Assembly (NCBI GenBank): GCA_934426255.1
Contig: CAKRYD010000007.1
Location: 1-64,000, forward strand
Direction of reading: 5' to 3'
Length of the DNA: 64,000 nt
From: an uncultured Bacteroidaceae bacterium
Lineage (GTDB): Bacteria; Bacteroidota; Bacteroidia; Bacteroidales; Bacteroidaceae
Under the pieces are notes generated by a model, which was not told the DNA's origin, ran no database searches, and saw nothing but the letters and a program-made list of their open reading frames with translations. Positions 8,531 to 18,233 of the stretch are shown piece after piece. The position numbers and the translations under genes are program-made. Position 1 is the first letter of the stretch, and each line of letters opens with the position of its first letter.

Positions 8531-8585
8531 GGATTCAAATCAAAACGTTAACCAATAATTGCCCGGCCAAAAGCATCCGGATAGG

Positions 8586-8593
8586 CAAAAATA
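8586..8593 (-). promoter_or_regulatory. Promoter -7 element of the GH43-like gene
   Basis: The minus strand reads TATTTTTG (TAnnTTTG), 56 bases before the start codon. The -33 element is unclear. Confidence 0.5.
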
Positions 8594-8658
8594 CCATTTT
8601 TTCTCATAGTAAAAGCACTAAACAGCACTAATTGCCAGACATATTCGGCATAATGTTG

Positions 8659-8666
8659 TAATTTTG
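8659..8666 (+). promoter_or_regulatory. Promoter -7 element of the CNNM gene
   Basis: TAATTTTG matches TAnnTTTG. A possible TTG start codon at 8664 falls inside this element and so cannot be in the transcript. This sets the start at the ATG at 8694. Confidence 0.6.
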
Positions 8667-8693
8667 CAGCAAACAACATCTAAAAGGCTAAAC

Positions 8694-9980
8694 ATGGTTG
8701 ACATAGCAATCATACTCATTCTCATCTTCTTCAATGCATTCTTCTCCCTGTCTGAAGTGGCATTTATCTCTGCCCGCAAGACAAGACTCCAGATGGAAGC
8801 CAAAAAAGGAAGCCGAACCGCCAAGATGGCACTTGACCTTATCAACGACACAGACAAGTTTCTTTCGACCGCACAGATAGGCATCACCGTAGTGAGCATC
8901 CTGACCGGTATCTACTCGGGAGCCGAACTGAGCAGCGACTTCACTGCCTGGCTCATCGCCAACGGGCTATCGGCCGAATCGGCACCCCTCGTATCCAAGG
9001 CCCTCATCCTGATAGCCGCAACCTACCTGCAGTGTGAACTTGGCGAACTTTTCCCCAAACGCATAGGCATTGACCTGGCTGACACCATGGCCAAACTATG
9101 CGCACCGCCCATGCTGTTCTTTGCCAACCTGTCCAAACCCTTCGTATGGCTGCTGTCAGTCAATACGGCAGCACTGGCCAAACTGTTCCACCTTCAGAAA
9201 GAACAGCAGGGAGTTACCGAAGAAGAAATCAAGTCTATCATACAGGAAGGCACCAAAAGCGGCGAAGTGGAAGAGGTGGAACAAGACATCATGGAACGCG
9301 CAATGGTGATGGGCGACCAGACAGTTGACCACCTCATGACCTACAGAACGGAAGTGGTGACCCTCGACATCAACATGACTTCCAAAGAAGTGGAAAGCAT
9401 CGTTCATGACACACCGTTTGCCAACTATCCCGTCATTGATGGCGACATTGAGAAAATCTGCGGCGTGGTAAGCCTGAAAGACCTGGTCATGCAATTGGGC
9501 AAAGCAGACTTCAACCTCAAGTCGTGCATCCAAAAACCCATCTACTTTCCGGAACACATCACCGTATACAAAGCTCTGGAACACCTCAAAAAGCACCACT
9601 CGTCCATAGCATTCATCTGCGACGAGTTCGGAGCCTTGTTGGGCATCATCACCTTCCGCGACATCTTTGAAGGCTTAGTGGGAACCATACAAGACCAAGC
9701 CGAAGTGCCCGACATCATAGAACGCGCCGACAAAAAAAGCTGGATTATAGACGGACAATGCCCCTTCTACGACTTCGTAGAATACTTTGACGAAGAAGAC
9801 CTCTACCAGAGAGAATACAAAACCCTCGCAGGTCTGATACTCGACATCTTAGACCACATACCCACCGTCGGCGAAGAATGCAAATGGAGGATGTTCACAT
9901 TGCGTGTCGTAGAAATGGACGGCAACCGCATCGCTAAGGTGCTTATGACAAAAGCCGAAGCCGAACAGCAACAACCTTAG
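8694..9980 (+). CDS. CNNM/CBS-pair/CorC membrane protein (hemolysin-like)
   Basis: The 428-residue inner-membrane protein has the standard order for this family. A CNNM (DUF21) domain with about four membrane segments lies at residues 1-185 (MVDIAIILILIFFNAFFSLSEVAFISARKTRLQ). A CBS pair with VMGDQTVDHLMTYRTEVVTLD and CGVVSLKDLV follows at about 195-335, and a CorC/HlyC domain ends the chain. CNNM proteins are linked to magnesium, sodium or cobalt export; the hemolysin label is historical. The start is set by the promoter element at 8659. The gene ends with TAG and is convergent with ftsW, with only 5 bases between the two stop codons and no separate terminator seen. Confidence 0.88.
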   Translation: MVDIAIILILIFFNAFFSLSEVAFISARKTRLQMEAKKGSRTAKMALDLINDTDKFLSTAQIGITVVSILTGIYSGAELSSDFTAWLIANGLSAESAPLVSKALILIAATYLQCELGELFPKRIGIDLADTMAKLCAPPMLFFANLSKPFVWLLSVNTAALAKLFHLQKEQQGVTEEEIKSIIQEGTKSGEVEEVEQDIMERAMVMGDQTVDHLMTYRTEVVTLDINMTSKEVESIVHDTPFANYPVIDGDIEKICGVVSLKDLVMQLGKADFNLKSCIQKPIYFPEHITVYKALEHLKKHHSSIAFICDEFGALLGIITFRDIFEGLVGTIQDQAEVPDIIERADKKSWIIDGQCPFYDFVEYFDEEDLYQREYKTLAGLILDILDHIPTVGEECKWRMFTLRVVEMDGNRIAKVLMTKAEAEQQQP

Positions 9981-9985
9981 TCACA

Positions 9986-11245
9986 CTACTGAATGCCCTC
10001 GTCGCGGGTAAACTCGGATTCCACTATATTGGTCTTTGACGCAGCACTCTCGGGTACACGCTTCTTGGCAAAGCGACTTACACTGAGAATCATTCCTATA
10101 TAAATGCAATTAATGATGGTACTGGTGCCTCCACGACTGATAAGCGGCAACGGCTGCCCGGTCACCGGAAAAAGACCTACCGCAACAGCCATATTGATAA
10201 TGGCCTGAATCACCATCAGCAAGGCAAGGCCCAAGACCAGGAATGCAGGGAAATTGCGCTCGCAACGATTGGCAATCTTACTCGCTCGGAATAGGAGTAC
10301 CACATACAAAAGCACCACAAAAGCCCCTCCGAAAATGCCCATCTCCTCAATGATAATGGCATAAATGAAATCCGAAAAAGCCTGACTCAGAAAATCGCGC
10401 TCTACAGAGTTGCCGGGGAACTTTCCTATTACATTACTCGTAGCAATAGCTATGTTGGCATGAGCTATCTGGGCATTCTCGTTCATGTCAAAGTCCTGAA
10501 CGGAAAAAGGCTTGCTGTTGCCTTCGGCATATGTCATGACACGCGTCTTCAATGTAGCCAGACGATTACCGAAAGGTATGCTGCTCAACTGGCTCTTGTC
10601 TGCCAGAGTCAAGAGGGAAATGCCGCATACGGCAATTATTGCCAAGACACCCAACAACTTGCCCAATTGGGCAAAAGGAACCCGCCCGATGAACATCATC
10701 AGCACCACTACCGTGAACAGCAACAACGCCGTAGAGATATTCTCGGAAAAGATCAGAAGGACTATCGGAAGCGTAATCCACATAATGTACTTGAAAGCAT
10801 GGCGGTCAGCCCCTTTATCTGTCTGAAGAGCAGACAAGATAAGAGCCGTTCCGACAACAACGCCCCCCTTGGCTATCTCGGACGGCTGCAAAGGAACACC
10901 GAAGACAGACAGCCAACGCGAGGCCTCATTGACCTTGACCCCAACAAACATAGCCATCAACAGCATCACAAAAGATGCCGGAATGACTATCACGGGATAG
11001 AATTTGAACCAGCGGCAAGGTATGTTGTGAATCACCACTGCCACAATGGCACCGATAAAAAGAAACAGGGCATGCCGTAAGACCGGAGTCCAATAATCGC
11101 CGGCTTTGTAGGACAAATTGCTGGCGGCACTATACACTTCAATCAAAGATATGGCGCAAAGAAAGAAGAATATCATCCAAATAGCACGGTCGCCCTGAAA
11201 GATATTTGCATAACTATGAGACACTTTCTCAATAGACATCCCCAT
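9986..11245 (-). CDS. ftsW: Peptidoglycan polymerase FtsW (SEDS family)
   Basis: The 419-residue integral membrane protein has about ten membrane segments and the SEDS signature: QPSEIAKGG in the middle, GNRLATLKTR in the large extracellular loop, EEMGIFGG, and the C-terminal TGQPLPLISRGGTSTI. FtsW polymerises lipid II at the septum together with its transpeptidase partner FtsI, encoded four genes upstream. It is the last gene of the cell-wall cluster here, 11 bases after murD. It ends with TAG. In related Bacteroidetes clusters murG, murC, ftsQ, ftsA and ftsZ usually follow; here the next gene is on the other strand. Confidence 0.93.
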   Translation of the reverse strand: MGMSIEKVSHSYANIFQGDRAIWMIFFFLCAISLIEVYSAASNLSYKAGDYWTPVLRHALFLFIGAIVAVVIHNIPCRWFKFYPVIVIPASFVMLLMAMFVGVKVNEASRWLSVFGVPLQPSEIAKGGVVVGTALILSALQTDKGADRHAFKYIMWITLPIVLLIFSENISTALLLFTVVVLMMFIGRVPFAQLGKLLGVLAIIAVCGISLLTLADKSQLSSIPFGNRLATLKTRVMTYAEGNSKPFSVQDFDMNENAQIAHANIAIATSNVIGKFPGNSVERDFLSQAFSDFIYAIIIEEMGIFGGAFVVLLYVVLLFRASKIANRCERNFPAFLVLGLALLMVIQAIINMAVAVGLFPVTGQPLPLISRGGTSTIINCIYIGMILSVSRFAKKRVPESAASKTNIVESEFTRDEGIQ

Positions 11246-11256
11246 CTTTGTGTCCT

Positions 11257-12588
11257 TTATAATTGTCTTACCAATGTCTTGAACTGCTCACCGCGATCCT
11301 CCATGTTGCGGAACAGGTCAAAGCTTGCGCAACATGGGCTTAGCAAGACTGTATCCCCCTCGTGCGCAAAATTGTAACAGGCTTTTACACAATCCTTCAT
11401 ATTATGCGTATCAGCCACCGGCAATCCCAACGGATCAAAGAATGCATGCAACTTCGCATTGTCGGCACCCAGATAGACCAACGCACGGCATTTCTGCTTT
11501 ACAAGGTCTTTTATCTCATTGTAGTCATTGCCTTTGTCTTTTCCACCCAAAATCAAGACGGTCGGTGTCTTCATACTTTCAAGTGCATAATAACAGGCAT
11601 TCACGTTTGTCGCCTTTGAATCGTTTACATACAAAACGCCTTTTACCTTGGTAACTTTCTCAAGACGATGCTCAACACCCTTGAAGTCCTTCAGGCTCTG
11701 AACGATTATCTTGCCATCAATGCCCATCAGCTCAGCTGAAATACCGGCTGCCAGCTGATTATAAATGTTATGACGGCCGGTAAGAGCCAAGTCCTCTTGC
11801 TCCATATTGATTGGCATCGGATATTCTATTTCATATTTTCCGTCATCGATATAGGCAATGGCTCCCTTCTCCTTGATTTCGGAAAACGGACAAAGGCGAC
11901 TCTCTATATGATACTTCTTCAATTCCCGCGAAATAATCGGGTCATCTTGCCAGTAGACAAAAGCATCTTCTTTTGTCTGATTGCGTATGATGCGCATCTT
12001 TGCATCCACATAATTCTGCATCTTATAATCGTAACGATCAAGATGATCGGGAGTTATGTTGAGCAGCACCGCCACATTGGCACGGAAGTCATACATATTG
12101 TCCAACTGAAAAGAACTCAGCTCTATCACATAGTAATCATAGTTTTCCTCTGCCACCTGCAACGCCAAACTACGTCCGATATTGCCGGCAAGACCAACAT
12201 TCTAGCCGGCAGCCTTGAATATATGATATATCAAAGAAGTAGTGGTTGTCTTCCCGTTACTGCCGGTTATGCAAATCATCTTTGCATGAGTATAACGACC
12301 GGCAAATTCTATTTCGCTGATAATGTGTATGCCTTTCTCTTTTAACTTCAACACCATCGGCGCATTCTCGGGAATACCGGGGCTCTTTATTACTTCGTCT
12401 GCATTGAGTATCAACTCCTCTGTATGGCCTCCGTCTTCCCAGGAAAGCCCATACTTATCCAACATGCTGCGATATTTATCCTTTATCACACCTGTATCAG
12501 ACAAAAAGACATCAAAGCCTTTTTTCTGCGCAAGCACAGCAGCACCTACGCCACTTTCGCCACCGCCCAAAACAACTATTCTACTCAT
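11257..12588 (-). pseudogene. murD: UDP-N-acetylmuramoylalanine--D-glutamate ligase, interrupted by in-frame TAG
   Basis: MurD adds D-Glu to UDP-MurNAc-L-Ala in the cytoplasm. The frame from ATG 12588 to the stop at 11257 is 444 codons, a normal MurD length, and is collinear throughout: N-terminal MSRIVVLGGGESGVGAA, P-loop ITGSNGKTTTTSL, then NVGLAGNIGRSL, a central domain ending near LKDFKGVEHRLE, and C-terminal YVNDSKATN and LLSPCCASFDLF. One codon, number 129 (12204-12202), is TAG, directly after the P-loop helix (HIFKAAG-stop-NVGLAG). There is no frameshift. Relatives usually carry a Leu-like residue here, so a single TTG to TAG change would explain it. murD is normally essential and single-copy, so sequencing error, suppression or another copy elsewhere must be considered. 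Confidence 0.85.
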
Positions 12589-12601
12589 TTTGTATTCTTG
12601 T

Positions 12602-13873
12602 TTATCTGATTTTTAATGTTATGATTGTTGCTGCCGCCAATATCACTGTAACTATCCAAAAACGTGTCGTTACTTTTGCTTCATGCCAACACCCACGAGG
12701 CCAGTTGCGGAACTTGTAGGTGCATTGCGGGTCTAATTGGGAAGGAAGCACACGGAAGTTGTCGTGTATAGGCGTCCGCTTGAACAAGCGTTGCTTCACG
12801 CCTTTGCGCTTGCCCATTTTGAAATATTCCACTTGAAGAATAACACTCAGACTCTCCACAAAAAAGATTCCGCAAAGCAATGGCAATAACAGCTCTTTAT
12901 GAATTATCACTGCCAAGACACCGATGATTCCACCAATGGTCAAACTGCCCGTATCACCCATGAATATCTGAGCAGGATAAGCATTATACCATAAGAAACC
13001 TATCAAAGCACCGACAAATGCACTGATAAAGACAACCAGTTCTTGAGATTCGGGTATATACATGATGTTTAAATAACCTGCATACTCAATATGACTGGAA
13101 ACGTAAGCCAACAAGCCTAAAGCAATGCCTATGATGGCAGAATTGCCCGCTGCCATTCCATCCATACCGTCATTCAAGTTGGCCCCATTAGATACGGCCA
13201 TGACAACGATTACCGTCATTATGACAAACAGTACCCATCCGGCCAAGGTCTTATATTTGCCACAGAACGACATGATTTCACTATAGTCCAGATTATTACT
13301 CTTAAAGAATGGTATGGTTGTCTTGGTCGACTTCACCGGATCTGTCTTATGTACCACAGATGCCACACGCCCGTTCTTAGTCACTTCGACATTCTCACGG
13401 ATGACGGCATCAGGACTTAAATATAGCGTCAGCCCTATACAAAGTCCCAGTCCCAATTGTCCCAACAACTTGACTTTAGGGTGCAGGCCGTCCTTTTTCT
13501 TCTTGAATATCTTGATGTAGTCATCCGAAAAGCCCAGAATTGTCAGCCAGACAGTCGTTATTATCATCAAAATCAGATATATATTGCGCAAACGGCCGAA
13601 TAGCAATATAGGCACCAACATGGATACGACAATGATGATACCTCCCATTGAGGGAACTCCGATTTTATTTACGCCATAAGGGTCGATAGAGGCATCGCGC
13701 TGCGTTTCCGTATAGTTATGGCGTTTCATGAAACGAATAAAATGACCGCCGAACCAAGCCGAGATGGCTAAGGCAAAAATCAATGCCAACAACGAACGAA
13801 ACGAAATATAAGCCCACATCCCCGAGCCGGGAATCCCAAACTGGTCCAAGAACCTAAATAGATAATACAACAT
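12602..13873 (-). CDS. mraY: Phospho-MurNAc-pentapeptide transferase MraY
   Basis: The 423-residue membrane enzyme moves phospho-MurNAc-pentapeptide onto undecaprenyl phosphate to make lipid I. It has about ten membrane segments and the family's acidic motifs, with GFSDDYIKIFKKKKDGL (DDxxK), NGANLNDGMDGMAAGNS, and MGDTGSLTIGG. The cytoplasmic RTPIHDNFR block corresponds to the conserved PxHHHFE-like loop. It is about 60 residues longer than E. coli MraY because of an extracytoplasmic insert near residues 145-200, which is usual in Bacteroidetes. It lies between murE (27 bases upstream) and murD (13 bases downstream) in the same transcript. Confidence 0.95.
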   Translation of the reverse strand: MLYYLFRFLDQFGIPGSGMWAYISFRSLLALIFALAISAWFGGHFIRFMKRHNYTETQRDASIDPYGVNKIGVPSMGGIIIVVSMLVPILLFGRLRNIYLILMIITTVWLTILGFSDDYIKIFKKKKDGLHPKVKLLGQLGLGLCIGLTLYLSPDAVIRENVEVTKNGRVASVVHKTDPVKSTKTTIPFFKSNNLDYSEIMSFCGKYKTLAGWVLFVIMTVIVVMAVSNGANLNDGMDGMAAGNSAIIGIALGLLAYVSSHIEYAGYLNIMYIPESQELVVFISAFVGALIGFLWYNAYPAQIFMGDTGSLTIGGIIGVLAVIIHKELLLPLLCGIFFVESLSVILQVEYFKMGKRKGVKQRLFKRTPIHDNFRVLPSQLDPQCTYKFRNWPRGCWHEAKVTTRFWIVTVILAAATIITLKIR

Positions 13874-13900
13874 AATCTTCGTATTTACGCAGTCGGGGTC

Positions 13901-15355
13901 TTATTGCATCTTGAATATCTCACGCAGCACCTCCTTGTCATCGAAATGATGCTTGACACCTTTTATCTCTTGATAGTTCTCATGTCCTTTTCCCGCAACA
14001 AGAATCACATCGCCTTTTTTGGCCATCATGCAAGCTGTACGGATGGCATCACGACGGTCTACAATCGAAACAACCTTGCTCTTTTGGTCTTCTTTAAGTC
14101 CGGCCAACATATCATTGATAATATCCTGCGGTTCCTCAAAGCGCGGATTATCGCTCGTTATGATAACCTTATCGCTTAAGCGAGCCGCTTCGTAAGCCAT
14201 TTGGGGACGCTTCCCTTTATCACGATTGCCTCCGGCACCGCACACGGTTATCACTTCGCCTTTCTTGCACAAGATCTCGTCTATTGCATTCAGCACATTC
14301 ACCAAAGCATCAGGTGTGTGGGCATAATCGACTATTGCCGTAAAGCCTTTGGGCGAATGCAAAGCCTCAAAACGCCCCGATACAGAACGCAAGGAACTCA
14401 GTACTGTCAATATCTCGCGCGGTTCACGCCCCAACATGACGGCAGCTCCGTAAATGGCCAACAGGTTAGAAACATTGAACTTTCCGACCAACGGAACATG
14501 AACATCTATGCCATTAATATCCAATTCCATTCCTTCGAATGTCATTTCTAAAATCTTTGCATGGAAATCTGCTGAACGCAACTGCGAATATGTTTTCACT
14601 ACCGCTTTGGTGTTTTGCACCATAACCATTCCGTTCTTGTCGTCCAGATTGGTAATGGCAAACGCATCAGAACCCAGACCATCAAAAAAGGCTTTCTTGG
14701 CATTGCGATAATTTTCAAATGTCTTGTGATAGTCCAAATGATCACGGGTCAAGTTGGTAAATATGCCACCGGCAAAGTTTAAGCCTCCTATGCGTTTTTG
14801 ATGAATGGCATGAGAGCTACATTCCATAAAGGCATAAGTACAACCCTGACTTACCATTTCCGACAAAAGCTTGTTTAAAGTAATCGGATCAGGTGTTGTA
14901 TGGTCTGCTGGAATGGCACAATCACCTATATAATTGCATACGGTTGAACAAAGGCCGCACTTGAAGCCTAATGCCGTGAACAATTCATACAGCAATGTCG
15001 CAACCGTCGTCTTGCCATTTGTGCCGGTCACACCGACCAGCGTCAGTTGCTTGGTCGGATTACCGTAATACTCTGTTGCAATTTTACCTATTGCATCCTC
15101 TGTATCGGCAAGTTTTATAAAGGTCACATCTGCAGGTCGGTCTTCGGGAATCATTTGACAGGCTATGGCCGCAGCACCTTGCTTGATAGCCATGGGTATG
15201 TATTGATGGCCGTCGGTTTGAGTGCCACATACCGCTACAAACAAATCGCCTTTTTTCACTAAGCGGGAATCAATGTTGATGCCTGTCACTTGAATATCGG
15301 TTGCCCCTATATATTCCAACACATTCACATTCTTGAAAACTTCTGTCAGTACCAT
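13901..15355 (-). CDS. murE: UDP-MurNAc-tripeptide ligase MurE
   Basis: The 484-residue Mur ligase adds the third residue, normally meso-diaminopimelate in this phylum, to UDP-MurNAc-L-Ala-D-Glu. It has the P-loop GVTGTNGKTTVATLL at about residue 110, the HTTPDPITLNKLL block, FTNLTRDHLDYH, and in the C-terminal domain DNPRFEEP. The DNPR form is the usual meso-diaminopimelate specificity motif. It also contains the carbamylated-Lys region near the central domain. Spacing to ftsI (14 bases) and mraY (27 bases) indicates one operon. Confidence 0.94.
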   Translation of the reverse strand: MVLTEVFKNVNVLEYIGATDIQVTGINIDSRLVKKGDLFVAVCGTQTDGHQYIPMAIKQGAAAIACQMIPEDRPADVTFIKLADTEDAIGKIATEYYGNPTKQLTLVGVTGTNGKTTVATLLYELFTALGFKCGLCSTVCNYIGDCAIPADHTTPDPITLNKLLSEMVSQGCTYAFMECSSHAIHQKRIGGLNFAGGIFTNLTRDHLDYHKTFENYRNAKKAFFDGLGSDAFAITNLDDKNGMVMVQNTKAVVKTYSQLRSADFHAKILEMTFEGMELDINGIDVHVPLVGKFNVSNLLAIYGAAVMLGREPREILTVLSSLRSVSGRFEALHSPKGFTAIVDYAHTPDALVNVLNAIDEILCKKGEVITVCGAGGNRDKGKRPQMAYEAARLSDKVIITSDNPRFEEPQDIINDMLAGLKEDQKSKVVSIVDRRDAIRTACMMAKKGDVILVAGKGHENYQEIKGVKHHFDDKEVLREIFKMQ

Positions 15356-15369
15356 ATTTCGTTTCCTTT

Positions 15370-17709
15370 TTAATTATTCTTACTTGTAGGCGACTTTCCT
15401 GCCCGTACGTCTTTCTTTACTTGCAACCTCTCTGCCGGCTTACCGGATTGCCGCACTCTTTGGTTGGCACTATCTTTACAAACCGTACTTGTCGGGAAAG
15501 CTTTGTTCAATGAATCTGAACGGACAGTTGTCACTTCCTTTTTCTTCTTGATGGATTCGGATTGCAATTTCAAGCGAATTGTCTCTCCTTGTCTCAAATG
15601 ATGTCCTTCAGGTAAGGATTGCTGTACTACGGTTCCCACACCGCTTATCCTCACGCGTAAGCCCATTTTTTCCAACAAATAGAGTGCATCCCTGGCTCCC
15701 ATGCCAACTACATCAGGAACGACTTTGTTATTTAATTCCGATGGGAAAAGTTTCACATCCTGACGTTCCGTCACGGCACGTCCCCAGATGGGACTTTCAG
15801 AGTCACTCCAGTCCATTGTCCTTGCCACATTCAAATCCTTTAATACATTATCGGCATACCGCAGATTACCGCGTTCCACTAAAGGAAGATGCGGATGAAG
15901 TGTATCTGCCAATGATGCCAAATCTCTTTTTAGCGTATGCGACATGATCATTTCGGCTATTTGCTTGAACACCGGTCCGCATTGTGCTCCACCCGATGCC
16001 GGCAAACCGTGTTTCTGAATACATACAATGCAACTGTATTTGGGAGCTTCCGCCGGGAAATAACCAGCAAACGACACAAGGTAGTCACCCGACCGGCCAC
16101 TCTTGTTCCAGACTTGTGCCGTTCCGGTCTTCCCGGCCACTTTGACAAGCTTGGAACGGGCACCCTTTCCAAGTCCCCGACTGACAACTCTCTCCAAGCA
16201 TATCTGAATGCTTTTCAGTGCTTGTGGAGAGCACATCTGTTCACGAACCACCTGTGGCGGATATTCCTGAATTACTTCACCATTGCGCATTGCCGCTGTG
16301 ACAAAACGCGGACGCATCATCCGTCCGTTGTTAGCCACACCATTATAAAAATTCAAAACACTGATAGGTGGAACCTGACTTTCATAGCCGATGCTCATCC
16401 AAGCCAATGCAGTCTTTGACCAATTGCTCCGATTTTTGTTCGGGCGACGTATACGTGGAGGTGTATAACCGGGAATATCCAGATGCAGGTCTTCGGCCAC
16501 ACCTATCCTGTAAAGTCCGTTGACAAATTGCTCGGGATGATTATGATAATTACGGTCTATCAGCACGCTGACACCGATGTTTGACGATTGTTCCAGACAT
16601 TCCGAGACACTGAGCATCTGATATCCTCCGCGATGCCAGTTGTGGTCTTTCATTTTCCTGCCATACATCATTTTTATGCCATTACTGCAATCCACATATT
16701 CGTTCAGCCTAATTTTCTTGTCATCAAAAGCCACCATAAACGACATGGGCTTAAACACGGAACCGGGCTCCATCAAGTTGCTTACAGCCTGGTTCTTCAC
16801 CTCACGATATTCGCCATCGCTACAACGGGTCATATTTACTATGGCCTTTACATCGCCGGTCTTGACTTCCATCAAAATAACGATGCCCACATCACCATTA
16901 ACAGTCTCTTCCTTGAGTTTGTCAACAATGGCTTTTTCGCAGAAATCCTGCATTTTCACATCTATGGTTGTCACCAAATCGGCGCCATTCACCGGTGGCA
17001 CATCTTCAATCGGCAAATAGCAGTTCCTGACTTTTTGCTTGTGCACCAATCCGGGTTTTCCACGCAGCAGCGTATCAAAAGCCAATTGCAGTCCGGATCG
17101 CGCCGAATCCTTGCCGGGATATAAATCTCCGATAGTCCTTGATGCCAATGAGCCGAAAGGCTTCTTGGTCTCATTGAATTCTTCTGCATGAAAACCGCTT
17201 CTGTTCACTCCTTTGTTGAAAAACGGCAATGACTTCACTTCTTTGTAATCGATAAATGATATGCGCTTAGGGTATAATAGCCAATGGCGGCTTTTCTTGG
17301 CCAGGCCTTCTTCAATACGCGAACGATACCAACCCACAGGCTTGGCAGGAAGAATCCGATTCAAACCAATACAGATGCTGTCCATCTTAACCCTCAACAG
17401 CGAATCTCGTTCCGCTTGGATTCTGCCTTGTCTTGCGCTATCACTTTCTACCACGACATAATCCATGTAAATCTTATATTCAGGCAATGAAGTTGCCAGC
17501 AATTGTCCATCTGCCGAAAAGATATTTCCACGAGTAGGCTTTACCACCACATTCTCTTTTACAAAGCGTTCACTCAGAGCTTTCCACTGGTCACGCTGCA
17601 TAAACATGATATAGGCGGCTTTACCCAAAATCAGGATTCCGATCAAGGTAAACAGAAACGCTATCACATGAAAGCGGCTTATTACTTGCTTGTTAGGAAA
17701 TCTCTTCAT
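15370..17709 (-). CDS. ftsI: Division transpeptidase FtsI (PBP2/PBP3-like) with PASTA domain
   Basis: The 779-residue penicillin-binding protein has one N-terminal membrane segment (about residues 12-34) and a PBP dimerisation domain starting VKPTRGNIFSADGQLLATS. The transpeptidase motifs are SVFK in MEPGSVFKPMSF, SSN in LEQSSNIGVS, and KTG in VAGKTGTAQVW. A PASTA domain (VVPDVVGMGARDALYLLEKMG) follows at about 655-715. A Lys/Arg/Ser-rich tail of about 60 residues ends the protein. FtsI crosslinks septal peptidoglycan with FtsW. Its ATG overlaps the ftsL stop by one base (TAATG), so translation is likely coupled. Confidence 0.93.
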   Translation of the reverse strand: MKRFPNKQVISRFHVIAFLFTLIGILILGKAAYIMFMQRDQWKALSERFVKENVVVKPTRGNIFSADGQLLATSLPEYKIYMDYVVVESDSARQGRIQAERDSLLRVKMDSICIGLNRILPAKPVGWYRSRIEEGLAKKSRHWLLYPKRISFIDYKEVKSLPFFNKGVNRSGFHAEEFNETKKPFGSLASRTIGDLYPGKDSARSGLQLAFDTLLRGKPGLVHKQKVRNCYLPIEDVPPVNGADLVTTIDVKMQDFCEKAIVDKLKEETVNGDVGIVILMEVKTGDVKAIVNMTRCSDGEYREVKNQAVSNLMEPGSVFKPMSFMVAFDDKKIRLNEYVDCSNGIKMMYGRKMKDHNWHRGGYQMLSVSECLEQSSNIGVSVLIDRNYHNHPEQFVNGLYRIGVAEDLHLDIPGYTPPRIRRPNKNRSNWSKTALAWMSIGYESQVPPISVLNFYNGVANNGRMMRPRFVTAAMRNGEVIQEYPPQVVREQMCSPQALKSIQICLERVVSRGLGKGARSKLVKVAGKTGTAQVWNKSGRSGDYLVSFAGYFPAEAPKYSCIVCIQKHGLPASGGAQCGPVFKQIAEMIMSHTLKRDLASLADTLHPHLPLVERGNLRYADNVLKDLNVARTMDWSDSESPIWGRAVTERQDVKLFPSELNNKVVPDVVGMGARDALYLLEKMGLRVRISGVGTVVQQSLPEGHHLRQGETIRLKLQSESIKKKKEVTTVRSDSLNKAFPTSTVCKDSANQRVRQSGKPAERLQVKKDVRAGKSPTSKNN

Positions 17710-18233
17710 TACGGCTCTTCGTTTATCTTGATTACATATGGCGGCTGAGCCGAAATATTCAATGTACTGTCACGCGTGGTTTTCAGGTACTCTATCACCT
17801 TGCTTTCTCTCGTCCGTTGCAACAATTGCGAAGAACGGGTCATTGACTCATACCTTATTTCCGCAAGTTCCTTTTTCAAGGAATTTATTTTTATCATCGA
17901 CTGTTGCGACATGTACCTGTTCGTTATATAGGCAATAATCATCAATACGATCACAACAATAAAGAGCACTTGATGCTTTATCCATGCGGCGGTCAATATA
18001 TCACCGCCTAAAACCGAGCCGAACGACAAATTTACCTTTTCATCATCGTCATCGGTCAGTGCATCCATCATTTTTTGTGCACTGGTCTGCTCTTCCGCAT
18101 GATTATCTGTTGGATTCTCCTGCTTGGCATCCTTTCCCTGCCGGATATCTTCTACAGAAGTTTCGTCCTTCAGTTCGTCCGAAGTAGGAAGCAATTCATC
18201 CAACATGCTGTCATCTGTTCCCTTGTCAGTCAT
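17709..18233 (-). CDS. ftsL: FtsL-like cell division membrane protein
   Basis: The 174-residue protein has an unusually long acidic cytoplasmic N-terminus (about 85 residues, many Asp and Glu), one membrane segment (VLFIVVIVLMIIAYITNRYM) and a periplasmic coiled coil with Leu/Ile heptads. FtsL is a bitopic scaffold in the FtsQLB complex. I chose the ATG at 18233 over one 87 bases upstream because it gives an 8-base overlap with the end of rsmH, as often seen in this cluster. Identification rests on position between rsmH and ftsI, topology and length, because FtsL sequences diverge quickly. Confidence 0.82.
   Translation of the reverse strand: MTDKGTDDSMLDELLPTSDELKDETSVEDIRQGKDAKQENPTDNHAEEQTSAQKMMDALTDDDDEKVNLSFGSVLGGDILTAAWIKHQVLFIVVIVLMIIAYITNRYMSQQSMIKINSLKKELAEIRYESMTRSSQLLQRTRESKVIEYLKTTRDSTLNISAQPPYVIKINEEP

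Noticed and set aside
8664..8693. TTG start ten codons upstream for the CNNM gene
   Set aside because: The codon lies inside the TAATTTTG promoter element and would not be transcribed.
11257..12588. TAG read as a sense codon throughout this genome (as in some gut phages)
   Set aside because: ftsW, the CNNM gene, the gene at 24442 and rnhB all end in TAG at the expected protein length, so TAG works as a stop here.
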